Part shown: positions 20,381-32,358 of the stretch, piece by piece
Layout: each line of letters begins with the position of its first letter
Position numbering within the stretch: the stretch's first letter is position 1
Assembly: GCF_001426865.1 (NCBI RefSeq)
Contig: NZ_LMFO01000001.1
Location: 62,001 to 126,000, forward strand
Length of the DNA stretch: 64,000 nt
Source: Paenibacillus sp. Root52
GTDB lineage: Bacteria > Bacillota > Bacilli > Paenibacillales > Paenibacillaceae
Direction of reading: 5' to 3'
Notes under the pieces: model-generated
The model's database searches: none
The model's input: the letters and a program-made list of their open reading frames with translations, nothing else
Told to the model about the DNA's origin: nothing
Program-made: the position numbers and the translations under genes

Positions 20381-23071
20381 ATGTTGACGGTTCATCATCT
20401 TCGCTGTGAGTATAAAATAAATCCAATCGGTCTGGATGTAAGGTCGCCAAGATTAAGCTGGCATCTACAATCAGACCAGCGAAACTGTATTCAGACCGCC
20501 TACCAGATTCAATTATATCTACAAGATTCGCATGAGCAGATGGTGTGGAATTCCGGTAAGGTGATCTCTAACCAATCCATACATGTTGAATTAGATGGCT
20601 GGCTCCCATCGGCGCGAACAAGGTATCATTACCGGATTAAAGTGTGGGATAACTTCGAGAACGAATCAGACTGGTCGAATACCGCGTTCTTCGAAATGGG
20701 ACTAATGGACAGTACGAATGCTTGGCGAGCGGAATGGATCTCGGCACCATTATCAGCAGAAGAGGAGAAGGATGAATCATGCCCGCGTCTTCGCACATCA
20801 TTTCAACTAAGTAAGGCTGTAGCTAAAGCGAGAGTTTATGTCACAGCTCTTGGGTTGTATGAGCTTCATTTGAATAATAAACGTGTGGGAGAGGCGTATT
20901 TCACACCTGGATGGACGAGTTATAGTAAGCGATTACAATATCAGACGTATGATATTACGGACTCTTTAGAGATTGGTGAGAACACACTCGGCGCCTACTT
21001 AGGTGATGGGTGGTATAAAGGATATTTGGGATGGAAGAATGAACAACAATTTTATGGCAAAAGGACAGCCTTATTACTTGAACTTCACATAGAGTATTCA
21101 GACGGCTCAGAGGAGTATATCGTGACAAATGAACACTGGCAGTCATCTTCAAGTGCTATTCAGATGTCTGATATTTATATGGGTGAGACGTATGATGCTC
21201 GTCTTGAATCTGCATGGACAGATCTTGATCCGTCTTCCTGGTCGCCGGTAGAAGTTCTGAATCATCCAAAAGATATCATTGTCGCTCAAGAAAATGTACC
21301 CGTTACACAAGTTGAGCATCTTCAACCTATAGCTATCCTCACCACACCGCAGGGTGACCGTGTGCTTGATATGGGTCAGAACATGGTAGGATGGATGAAA
21401 TTCAAGGTTCAAGGTAAATCGGGTCATAAAGTTGAGCTGTTACATGCTGAAATATTGGATCATGACGGTAATTTCTACACCGATAATCTGAGGGCTGCCA
21501 AGCAGCGAATTCAATATACTCTCAAGGGAGGGGAGGCAGAGACGTATGAACCTCATTTTACATTTCAGGGCTTCCGTTATGTGAAGTTGATTGGTTTTCC
21601 AGAGCACATTAATCTGCAAGATTTTACAGGGGTTGTCCTTCATTCCAATATGGAGCAGACCGGTGAATTCAAGTGTTCTAGCTCACTTGTGAATCAACTA
21701 CATCACAACATTTTGTGGGGGCAAAAGGGGAATTTCCTCGATGTGCCGACAGATTGTCCACAGCGGGACGAACGTCTTGGGTGGACGGGAGATGCACAGA
21801 TGTTTATTCGAACAGCGTCCTATCTCATGAACACGGCCCCATTCTTCACGAAGTGGCTTCGTGATCTAGGAGCAGACCAGCGTGCGGATGGCGGCATACC
21901 CTTTTTCGTGCCTAACCCAAGTAGTGATATCTTCTCCAATGAAATGCAAGATACAGGGCACTCGTCTGCGGCCTGGGGAGACGCGGCGGTAATCTGTCCA
22001 TGGACACTGTATGAAATGTACGGTGACATACGATTGTTAGCTGAGCAATATGGAAGTATGAAACGCTGGGTTGACTATATTTATAATCAAGGCGATAAGC
22101 CATATCTATGGAATACGGGTTTCCACTTTGGAGATTGGCTGGCTCTGGATTCCAAACCAGATAGCTACATCGGAGCGACCGATCCGGATTATGTAGCAAC
22201 GGCCTTTTATGCCTATTCTGTATCTTTAACGAGAAAAGCTGCCTTGGCATTGGGGAAAAGCGAAGAAGCACTGCATTATGGTGAACTGCATGATCATATT
22301 GTCAAAGCGTTTCGAGAGGAGTTCGTGACACCTTCGGGTCGTATTGCGGTACCAACTCAGACAGCTGTGGTGCTGGCATTGCACTTTGATCTATTAGAGG
22401 AGTCTGGACGAAAACGAGCGATTGATCAACTCAGCAAACTGATTGCTGAAGCGAATAATCATCTGACAACGGGATTTGTAGGCACACCTTATTTGAATCC
22501 TGTGCTTAGCGAGACGGGGCAACATGAGCTAGCTTACACCCTACTATTTCATGAGGATTATCCATCCTGGTTATATCAGGTCACTCAAGGTGCCACTACG
22601 ATCTGGGAACATTGGGATGGTATCAAGGAAGATGGCCGGATGTGGAGTGCTGACATGAATTCATTCAATCATTATGCGTATGGTTCAATTGGCGAGTGGT
22701 TGTATCGTTATGTGGCAGGCATACGTGCAGACGTAGAACGTCCCGGTTTCCAAGCCATTCATATTGAGCCACAACCAGGGCCTGGACTAGATTGGGTGGA
22801 GGCGAGTGTAGAGACGATGTATGGAAAAGTGCTTTCCGGCTGGACACGACAAGAACAAGGTGAGATGCAGATCCGTGTAGTTGTGCCAGCGAATACGACA
22901 GCAATAGTCGTGCTTCCCAATGCGGTATCTGATACAGTCCTGCTTGATGACGTAGCGCTGGATCAGGCTTCAGACGTAAATGACATTCAATTAGAAGCAG
23001 GTCAACTCCAAGTGATGTTGGGATCAGGAAGTTATCTATTTCAATATAAAATGCAGTTAACGGAAGCATAA
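20381..23071 (+). CDS. Alpha-L-rhamnosidase, GH78
   Basis: An 896-residue GH78 enzyme that removes terminal alpha-L-rhamnose from flavonoid glycosides or plant polysaccharides. It has N-terminal beta-sandwich domains (HHLRCEYKINPIGLDVRSPR, then an AWRAEWISAP-type domain). The (alpha/alpha)6 catalytic barrel follows, with acidic motif DCPQRDERLGWTGDAQ and the late Glu in GATTIWEHWDG, and then a C-terminal beta domain. No signal peptide, so it acts on imported short glycosides. AAAGGGA lies about 10 bases before the ATG at 20381; the ATG at 20360 lacks a ribosome site. Confidence 0.93.
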   Translation: MLTVHHLRCEYKINPIGLDVRSPRLSWHLQSDQRNCIQTAYQIQLYLQDSHEQMVWNSGKVISNQSIHVELDGWLPSARTRYHYRIKVWDNFENESDWSNTAFFEMGLMDSTNAWRAEWISAPLSAEEEKDESCPRLRTSFQLSKAVAKARVYVTALGLYELHLNNKRVGEAYFTPGWTSYSKRLQYQTYDITDSLEIGENTLGAYLGDGWYKGYLGWKNEQQFYGKRTALLLELHIEYSDGSEEYIVTNEHWQSSSSAIQMSDIYMGETYDARLESAWTDLDPSSWSPVEVLNHPKDIIVAQENVPVTQVEHLQPIAILTTPQGDRVLDMGQNMVGWMKFKVQGKSGHKVELLHAEILDHDGNFYTDNLRAAKQRIQYTLKGGEAETYEPHFTFQGFRYVKLIGFPEHINLQDFTGVVLHSNMEQTGEFKCSSSLVNQLHHNILWGQKGNFLDVPTDCPQRDERLGWTGDAQMFIRTASYLMNTAPFFTKWLRDLGADQRADGGIPFFVPNPSSDIFSNEMQDTGHSSAAWGDAAVICPWTLYEMYGDIRLLAEQYGSMKRWVDYIYNQGDKPYLWNTGFHFGDWLALDSKPDSYIGATDPDYVATAFYAYSVSLTRKAALALGKSEEALHYGELHDHIVKAFREEFVTPSGRIAVPTQTAVVLALHFDLLEESGRKRAIDQLSKLIAEANNHLTTGFVGTPYLNPVLSETGQHELAYTLLFHEDYPSWLYQVTQGATTIWEHWDGIKEDGRMWSADMNSFNHYAYGSIGEWLYRYVAGIRADVERPGFQAIHIEPQPGPGLDWVEASVETMYGKVLSGWTRQEQGEMQIRVVVPANTTAIVVLPNAVSDTVLLDDVALDQASDVNDIQLEAGQLQVMLGSGSYLFQYKMQLTEA

Positions 23072-23157
23072 CGATCAAGCATCATAAATTAAATGTCGAA
23101 GGTTGTTTTATATTGTTTTAAATTGTCGAAAAATGATATGTATAACCATTGTATTAG

Positions 23158-23245
23158 CCTCGCTCGCTGATTAGAATGAAGCATGGAATCTGGATTGCGG
23201 CCGGAGCCTATCTTCTTTTATATCAGGCATAAGCGAGGTTTTTTA
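23158..23245 (+). promoter_or_regulatory. Leader hairpin covering the acyltransferase ribosome site
   Basis: CCTCGCT (23158-23164) pairs with AGCGAGG (23232-23238), and CTGAT (23167-23171) with ATCAG (23222-23226), enclosing about 50 bases. Six T residues follow the right arm. AGCGAGG is also the only ribosome site for the ATG at 23249. The structure could be an attenuator or a translational switch; I do not recognise its family. Confidence 0.55.
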
Positions 23246-23248
23246 TGT

Positions 23249-24343
23249 ATGAATCAATCTGTTAATCGGCCCAAGCATATTGGCTATCTGGATTTCTATC
23301 GTGCCATTGCTATTATTGCAGTAGTTGCGATTCATGCTACTTCTACAGCAGTTACGCATTATGCGAAGAATACGTTCCAGCAAGAGTTTTATTATTTTTG
23401 GAATCAATTTTTCCAATTTGCAGTACCGGCATTTCTATTTCTGTCATCACTTGTTCTGTTCTACAATTATCATTCTAAGGCGAACGATCGTGGCTGGGTT
23501 CCAGCTTTTTACAAGAAACGTTTGCTGTATATTTTTGTTCCTTATCTCGTATGGTCATTCATTTACTTTGTTGTGAAGCAAGTTATCGCAGGGAAACAGC
23601 CTATCGATCATCTGGAGCGATTTGGCGAGCAATTGCTGACGGGGACGGCACATACACATCTGTACTTTTTTCTAATTATTCTGCAATTTTATGTGGTCTT
23701 TCCTATATTGTTGTCCTTAACGAAGCATGCTGTCTTCACCAAATACATGCCACTATTCTTCATTGCCGCACAGGCGGTATTTTATATGATTCATCTTCAA
23801 GTTCATTTTGAACGTTTGGGCAGTATGTTGCCAAGTTATTTCATCGTCATTGGATTTGGAGCTTGGATCGGTCTGAATTTCGAGAAAGCTCTTCGAATAT
23901 TACATTCGTTTCGGTTTATTGTACTGGCGGCACTCATTGCCGGAGGCGTCATTTCCATCTATGCTAGTTCATATGTGAAAATGATACTTGAAGACTTGCC
24001 GTTTGTTACATATGCACTATTGTTTGTATTTCGTAATCTGTTTACATTGTCGGCATGCTTACTGTTGATGCTGATCTGTGAACAATTAGGCACTCGTAAA
24101 ATAAAACATTCAAACCCGGTTAAGGTCAGAGCAGTTTTGAATTCACTGGGAACTGTCGCCTTTGGTGTGTTTCTCATACATCCAATGGTATTGTTATTCT
24201 GGAGACGTGAGTTCACTACAATATTTGTCTCACATTTCAGTATCGGCATTATATTGTCATACCTTGCAGCTCTAGGACTATCATGGTTGCTTGCACTTGG
24301 CATTCGCAAAGTGAACTGGGGCTGGATATTGATCGGTCGCTAG
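23249..24343 (+). CDS. Membrane acyltransferase, acyltransferase-3 family
   Basis: A 364-residue integral membrane protein with about ten transmembrane helices. It begins with the acyltransferase-3 signature YLDFYRAIAIIAVVAIHATS, whose histidine is catalytic in the family. Later it has YFFLIILQFYVVFPIL and a C-terminal VAFGVFLIHPMVLLFW. Members acetylate or succinylate polysaccharides, peptidoglycan or lipids using acyl-CoA. The acceptor here is unknown. The start at 23249 uses AGCGAGG. Monocistronic. Confidence 0.88.
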   Translation: MNQSVNRPKHIGYLDFYRAIAIIAVVAIHATSTAVTHYAKNTFQQEFYYFWNQFFQFAVPAFLFLSSLVLFYNYHSKANDRGWVPAFYKKRLLYIFVPYLVWSFIYFVVKQVIAGKQPIDHLERFGEQLLTGTAHTHLYFFLIILQFYVVFPILLSLTKHAVFTKYMPLFFIAAQAVFYMIHLQVHFERLGSMLPSYFIVIGFGAWIGLNFEKALRILHSFRFIVLAALIAGGVISIYASSYVKMILEDLPFVTYALLFVFRNLFTLSACLLLMLICEQLGTRKIKHSNPVKVRAVLNSLGTVAFGVFLIHPMVLLFWRREFTTIFVSHFSIGIILSYLAALGLSWLLALGIRKVNWGWILIGR

Positions 24344-24377
24344 ATATTAAATATCATGCAAGCATAGATGAACGATA

Positions 24378-24428
24378 GAGGTTTCAAGCTTCCTTTCTTA
24401 CGAGGATTGCTCGAAATCTCTTTTTTAT
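24378..24428 (+). terminator. Intrinsic terminator
   Basis: Stem GAGGTTTCAAGC / GCTCGAAATCTC (one G-U, one mismatch) followed by seven T residues. Confidence 0.8.
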
Positions 24429-24585
24429 TTCATTAGGAGCATGTATGATGGGGTAATATTGTAATTTCAATATTTTGGAATTGGTGAGAGGTTGCTCAAT
24501 CAGATCCACCTAGACCTGCTTCCGGAGCAAATTTTGTTGAACTCAGGGGTTACGCTGAAGGGAAATTAATAAAGGAGTGAGAAGT

Positions 24586-24888
24586 TTGTATATGCTTTTG
24601 GTACTTATTGTAGCATCAGTGCTTGCTGTGTTAGTTCCGTTTGGACCAATTCTGTTAATAGGCATAGCGGTAGCATTGGTGGCGGAGAACTACCGTCAAA
24701 CGGTGAAAATGCGAGAGGATATTCTGGCGATTAAGAACCATCTGGGACTGATGAACAAAAAAGAAGCGGAACAGTATGAGATAGAACGTCAGAATAAAGA
24801 TGTAAGTCAGTTAAGTCCTGATGAGATGAAAAGTATCAATCAGGAGATTGAAGCAGAGCTTGAGCAGGATCGCAAAAAGAACACATGA
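24586..24888 (+). CDS. Small membrane protein, function unknown
   Basis: About 100 residues. One or two hydrophobic helices (LLVLIVASVLAVLVPF then ILLIGIAVALVAE) are followed by a charged, Glu/Lys-rich cytoplasmic tail (about 55 residues, QYEIERQNKDVSQLSPDEMK) likely to be helical. AAAGGAG is 8 bases before a TTG at 24586 and 14 before an ATG at 24592; either may start it. No family recognised; it lies alone upstream of licT-2. Confidence 0.7.
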   Translation: MYMLLVLIVASVLAVLVPFGPILLIGIAVALVAENYRQTVKMREDILAIKNHLGLMNKKEAEQYEIERQNKDVSQLSPDEMKSINQEIEAELEQDRKKNT

Positions 24889-25065
24889 ACAACAAAAATA
24901 AAAATGTAATACCGTAAGCATGATCGTGCTCGTTCTGGCTATATTATGATTAAAGATCACACAGACACGATGCTTTCTAATTTAAAGATCGGGTTCTAAT
25001 CATCCATCATGACAATAATGATGCGTAAGCCCTAGAAGAGATAATAGAGGAATATTAACTTTTTG

Positions 25066-25110
25066 TTGCACTATGTAGAATTTTGTAATAATATGAGGGA
25101 AGCGCGTACA
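25066..25110 (+). promoter_or_regulatory. Sigma-A promoter of licT-2 with weak cre-like site
   Basis: A -35 TTGCAC (25066-25071), 17-base spacer and -10 TAATAT (25089-25094). GGGAAGCGCGTACA (25097-25110) matches 11 of 14 cre positions just downstream of the -10. It aligns with a better cre candidate at the equivalent place in the 28.3-kb promoter. Confidence 0.7.
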
Positions 25111-25117
25111 ACATATC

Positions 25118-25181
25118 GGGTTGTAACTGTTGAATCAGGCAAAGCCGTATACCTTGAGAAAAGGGATTGGTTTGTCTTTTT
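25118..25181 (+). promoter_or_regulatory. RAT antiterminator and terminator before licT-2
   Basis: The RAT-like GGGTTGTAACTG...CAGGCAAAGCC (25118-25146) overlaps a terminator whose left arm AGGCAAA...CC pairs with GG TTTGTCT (25169-25177) before a T run. It implies autoregulation of licT-2. Confidence 0.85.
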
Positions 25182-25201
25182 CTGTATATTGGAGTGATAA
25201 A

Positions 25202-26041
25202 GTGAAAATCGAGAAGGTGCTGAACAATAATGCTGTAGTTGCAATGAATGACGAGCAGGAAGTTATTATCATTGGCCGGGGGATTGCTTACCAGAAGCGG
25301 GCGGGTGATATTGTTTCCGAGCAGCATATCGATAAGATATTTACTTTACAGAATGAAGATATTCAGGAAAACTTTAAGGCATTAATCTCAAGCATTCCTC
25401 TGGAATACATGAAAGTGTCGGAGGAGATCATCGCATACGCCAAATTAAAACTTGGTAAGAAATTGAATGAGAGCATTTATCTTCATCTCACAGATCATAT
25501 CCACTTTGCCATTGAGCGGTATCGCAAGAACCTGCCTATTCGTAACGGATTAATCTGGGAAACGAAGCAGTTGTACAAGGAAGAGTACGAAATTGGATTG
25601 GAAGCACTCAATATGATCTGTGATCAGTTTGGTGTAATTCTGCCCGAGGACGAAGCCGGTTTTATGGCACTGCACTTTGTAAATGCTGCGTTGAACGAAG
25701 AAATGCCGAATATCAAGAGTATGACGCAGGTGATGCAAGAAATTTTGACGATCATCAAGTATCATTTCAAGATTGATTTTGATGAGAACTCATTGACATT
25801 TTATCGCTTTGTGACACACTTGAAATTTTTTGCCCAACGTTTGGTGAAGGGAAAACATTACAAGAGCAACAATGATGATGAATTGTTCCTGATGATTCAG
25901 AAAAAGTATCCTGCAGCGCATAAGTGTTCCGAGAAGATTAAGAAATTCATTGAAAGCAACTACACGTATCAACTGACTGACGAAGAAATGATGTACTTAA
26001 CAATTCATATTGAGAGAGTTGTGAACGCAACTTCTGAATAA
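25202..26041 (+). CDS. licT: LicT-type antiterminator (second copy)
   Basis: A 279-residue BglG-family antiterminator. RNA-binding domain at residues 1-55 (IIIGRGIAYQKRAGDIV). PRD1 has His99 and His158, and PRD2 has His206 and His269, all in conserved contexts (TDHIHF, ALHFVNA, THLKFF, LTIHIERV). It starts at a GTG with GGAG seven bases upstream; an earlier in-frame codon falls in the RAT/terminator and is rejected. A paralog of the 14.1-kb protein but clearly divergent. It probably controls the two PTS genes downstream through their RAT elements. Confidence 0.93.
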   Translation: MKIEKVLNNNAVVAMNDEQEVIIIGRGIAYQKRAGDIVSEQHIDKIFTLQNEDIQENFKALISSIPLEYMKVSEEIIAYAKLKLGKKLNESIYLHLTDHIHFAIERYRKNLPIRNGLIWETKQLYKEEYEIGLEALNMICDQFGVILPEDEAGFMALHFVNAALNEEMPNIKSMTQVMQEILTIIKYHFKIDFDENSLTFYRFVTHLKFFAQRLVKGKHYKSNNDDELFLMIQKKYPAAHKCSEKIKKFIESNYTYQLTDEEMMYLTIHIERVVNATSE

Positions 26042-26059
26042 TCCCATAGATCAGCTTGC

Positions 26060-26156
26060 AGGGTTGCAACCACAAGGGCAAAACCTGAACGATTGAATGC
26101 AGAACACTACCCCTATAAGGGAAATGTTTTGACATTCAGATGTTCAGGTTTTTTTT
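26060..26156 (+). promoter_or_regulatory. RAT antiterminator and terminator before the second PTS gene
   Basis: The RAT-like AGGGTTGCAACC...GGGCAAAACC (26060-26085) overlaps an 11-base-pair terminator stem AAAACCTGAAC (26080-26090) / GTTCAGGTTTT (26142-26152) plus T run. Confidence 0.9.
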
Positions 26157-26211
26157 ATTCTCTCCAATATACCTCGAATCCGTGTTTAATCAGAAAGGAA
26201 GAACATAATAC

Positions 26212-28152
26212 ATGAAACACGAGCAATTAGCCAAAGACATTCTAACTGGCGTTGGTGGCAAACAAAACATTAATAGTGTTGTACACTGCGCGACCAGACT
26301 GCGATTCAAATTGAAAAATGAAAATAATGCCCAAACGGACGAGCTCAAAAACCTCGACGGTGTGATCACAGTTATGCAAAGCGGAGGACAATACCAGGTC
26401 GTCGTAGGTAACGAAGTATCTGATGTCTACAAAGCACTGCTTCAAGTTGGGAATATGAGTGCTGATGAACCCGTGAGTGCAAGTGATGATGGTGACTCAT
26501 CTGGCAAAAAGGAAAGCTTGCTTGGTCGTTTTATTGATTTGATCTCAGGTGTATTTACGCCAATTCTAGGTTTGCTTGCTGCAACAGGGATGATCAAAGG
26601 TTTCCTGTCGATGTTTACTTCACTTGAATGGATTGATCCTGCTTCGGGTACGTATCAATTGTTGAACGCGGCAGGTGACTGTCTGTTCTACTTCTTCCCA
26701 ATCTTCTTGGGATACACAGCTATGAAAAAATTCGGTGGATCACCATTCCTTGGTATGGCATTTGGTGCATCACTAGTGTATCCGACGTTATCCGGTTTAA
26801 GTACTGGAGATCCATTGTATACGTTGTTTACAGGCACGTTGTTTGAATCACCGATTCATATTACGTTCTTAGGTATTCCAGTCATTTTGATGAGCTATTC
26901 TACATCCGTTATTCCAGTTATTATCGCTGCTTATTTTGGTTCCAAAGTAGAAGCGTTCTTCAAGAAAATTATTCCTTCTGTGGTGAGAACGTTCCTTACG
27001 CCATTCTTCACGATTCTCATCGTTGTACCCGTAACGTTCCTATTGATTGGTCCAATCGCTACTTGGGCAAGTCAGTTAATCGGCGCAGGTGTAACAGGTA
27101 TCTATGACCTGAGTCCTTTAGTAACAGGTATTGTTGTTGGTGGATTGTGGCAAGTGTTGGTTATCTTCGGTCTTCACTGGGGAATTGTGCCGATCATGCT
27201 CCTTAATCTGTCCACATTAAAAGCAGACCCTATTTTGGCTATGATGTTTGCTGCTTCATTTGCACAAATTGGTGCGGTTCTTGGTGTCATGTTGAAAACG
27301 AAAAATACTAAACTTAAATCACTGGGTGTACCTGCCTTTGTATCAGGAATCTTCGGTGTAACCGAGCCGGCAATTTATGGTCTTACGTTACCACTGAAAA
27401 AACCATTTATTATGAGTTGTATTGCTTCAGCAGCAGCGGGTGGTATCGTTGGTTTCGCTGGCTCCAAATTGTTTGTGTTTGCCTCAGGGATTTTCGGAAT
27501 TCCAGCTCTAATTAGTCCAACAGAAGGAATTAACTATGAATTCTGGATGGCTATGATCGCTACAGTAGTTGCCTTTGTACTAGCTTTTGTATTGGTATAT
27601 GTTTTTGGGTTCAATGATCCTGCTAATCCAGAAGCTGCTAAACAGACTCCAGAGCTAGTAAAAGAAGAGAAGGCTGCTCTTGAGCCTAATCCGAACAATC
27701 GTTATGAGATTGCTAGTCCAATGACGGGTGAAGTGGTTCCATTGCAACAAATTAATGATGCTACCTTTGCTGGTGAGCATATGGGCAAAGGGATTGCAGT
27801 TCGCCCAACGAGTGGTAGAGTAGTATCACCTATTCATGGTGTGGTACAGACGATCTATCGTACTAAACATGCGATCGGACTTGTAGATGATCAAGGTGTT
27901 GAGATTCTGATTCATATCGGTCAAGATACGGTACAGCTCAAAGGTCAGCATTTCACAGCTCATGTGAAGGATGGAGACCGTGTGAGTGTGGGTGATCTGA
28001 TCGTTGAGTTCGATCTACAAGCCATTGTTGAAGCGGGTTACGAGATTGTCACGCCTATTATTGTAACGAACACAGCGGATTATCTTGATGTGGTCGGTAC
28101 GACAGCTCAGAACGTGCAGGAGAAGGATAAATTGATTACAGTAATTGGTTAG
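26212..28152 (+). CDS. Beta-glucoside PTS permease, EIIBCA (second copy)
   Basis: A 646-residue fused permease with EIIB phospho-Cys26 (HCATRLRFKL), EIIC membrane domain (about 100-470, containing GVTEPAIYGLT) and EIIA with His568 (LIHIGQDTVQL). It is much closer to the gene directly downstream (long shared blocks such as ETQPGGQYQVV-type VMQSGGQYQVV and YFFPIFLGYTA) than to the 15.1-kb copy, which points to a local duplication. It lies behind its own RAT and is closed by a terminator. Confidence 0.93.
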   Translation: MKHEQLAKDILTGVGGKQNINSVVHCATRLRFKLKNENNAQTDELKNLDGVITVMQSGGQYQVVVGNEVSDVYKALLQVGNMSADEPVSASDDGDSSGKKESLLGRFIDLISGVFTPILGLLAATGMIKGFLSMFTSLEWIDPASGTYQLLNAAGDCLFYFFPIFLGYTAMKKFGGSPFLGMAFGASLVYPTLSGLSTGDPLYTLFTGTLFESPIHITFLGIPVILMSYSTSVIPVIIAAYFGSKVEAFFKKIIPSVVRTFLTPFFTILIVVPVTFLLIGPIATWASQLIGAGVTGIYDLSPLVTGIVVGGLWQVLVIFGLHWGIVPIMLLNLSTLKADPILAMMFAASFAQIGAVLGVMLKTKNTKLKSLGVPAFVSGIFGVTEPAIYGLTLPLKKPFIMSCIASAAAGGIVGFAGSKLFVFASGIFGIPALISPTEGINYEFWMAMIATVVAFVLAFVLVYVFGFNDPANPEAAKQTPELVKEEKAALEPNPNNRYEIASPMTGEVVPLQQINDATFAGEHMGKGIAVRPTSGRVVSPIHGVVQTIYRTKHAIGLVDDQGVEILIHIGQDTVQLKGQHFTAHVKDGDRVSVGDLIVEFDLQAIVEAGYEIVTPIIVTNTADYLDVVGTTAQNVQEKDKLITVIG

Positions 28153-28202
28153 ATCTAGTTTATTGTGCAATCATTTATTGGAAAATAGAATATAACTCAA
28201 AG

Positions 28203-28233
28203 ACAACTTCGAACTATTCGAAGTTGTTTTTTT
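28203..28233 (+). terminator. Intrinsic terminator after the second PTS gene
   Basis: Perfect 11-base-pair stem ACAACTTCGAA / TTCGAAGTTGT with loop CTA and a T run. It separates the two PTS genes transcriptionally. Confidence 0.92.
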
Positions 28234-28282
28234 CTATTCCAGATACCGGAAATAAAATATTTATATTCTTTAAAAATAACTG

Positions 28283-28335
28283 TTGCAAATGTAGTTCAGA
28301 TGTACTATTATGAATTCAAGAAGTAAGCGCATACA
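28283..28335 (+). promoter_or_regulatory. Promoter of the third PTS gene with cre-like site
   Basis: A -35 TTGCAA (28283-28288), 17-base spacer and -10 TATTAT (28306-28311). AGTAAGCGCATACA (28322-28335) matches 12 of 14 cre positions and sits at the start of the transcript, where CcpA binding would block polymerase. The whole stretch aligns with the licT-2 promoter. Confidence 0.7.
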
Positions 28336-28340
28336 TCAAT

Positions 28341-28371
28341 CGGATTGTAACTGTTCAATCAGGCAATTCCG
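28341..28371 (+). promoter_or_regulatory. First of two tandem RAT-like elements (no terminator of its own)
   Basis: CGGATTGTAACTG...CAGGCAATTCCG closely matches the licT-2 RAT at 25118. No complementary terminator arm with T run follows it, so it seems to have lost its partner or to have been recruited into another fold. Confidence 0.75.
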
Positions 28372-28449
28372 ACCAACCTTGGTCAGTGAAGATTGATCGC
28401 AACTTACTTTAGTTATTAATATAACTAAATACCAATGTGTACAGCCTTA

Positions 28450-28551
28450 CAGGGTTGCAACCGTTAAGGGCAAAACCTGAATTGCTGAATAACACGACTT
28501 ATTTCCGGATGATCCGGTACGTTGTGTATGTTCAGTAGTTCAGGTTTTCTT
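28450..28551 (+). promoter_or_regulatory. Second tandem RAT with terminator, before the third PTS gene
   Basis: CAGGGTTGCAACC...GGGCAAAACCTG (28450-28479) nearly repeats the RAT at 26060. The terminator stem AAAACCTGAA (28472-28481) / TTCAGGTTTT (28539-28548) encloses a long hairpin. Confidence 0.88.
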
Positions 28552-28595
28552 TGTTTCAAAGGCATGGATGAGACACACTTAGAGGGGGAAATACA

Positions 28596-32001
<3,406 letters not shown>

Positions 32002-32033
32002 TCATTTTTCTGGCAATACCTAAATAAACAAAG

Positions 32034-32063
32034 AGCAATCTCGTTATAACGGGATTGCTTTTT
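32034..32063 (+). terminator. Intrinsic terminator of the second beta-glucoside locus
   Basis: Stem AGCAATC-CGTT / AACG-GATTGCT followed by TTTTTG. Confidence 0.88.
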
Positions 32064-32097
32064 GTTTGCATGACTTGAAATTACCATTTAATTTTTA

Positions 32098-32243
32098 AGG
32101 CCAACTTGTAGTCGATCAACATGGATTTTTCCGGAGTTAGGTCTACCTGAGATTGAAATAGAATCGAGATTTGGGCGGCCAAAATTTAGATCGAATTGAG
32201 CATTAGCAAACCAAAGGGTAGACATCTTAACAGTTGGCCTATG
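32098..32243. repeat. Long nested imperfect inverted repeat
   Basis: Between the GH1 gene and the subtilase. AGGCCAACT (32098-32106) is mirrored by AGTTGGCCT near 32232-32240. Inside it, GTCTACC (about 32142-32148) is mirrored by GGTAGAC (about 32217-32223), and further in AATCGA faces a TCGAATT segment. The arms stay in register apart from about 30 extra bases on the left. A run of six T follows. It may be a MITE-like element or a structured RNA; no coding potential seen. Confidence 0.6.
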
Positions 32244-32358
32244 GTTTTTTATGATTGATAGTAGAATGGAATGTATGAGTTAGGTGTCACACTTTGACTT
32301 GTTGGCGCTCAAAGATACATATGAATGCTTTACGCGATCCTGAGTAAACCCGATCTGT

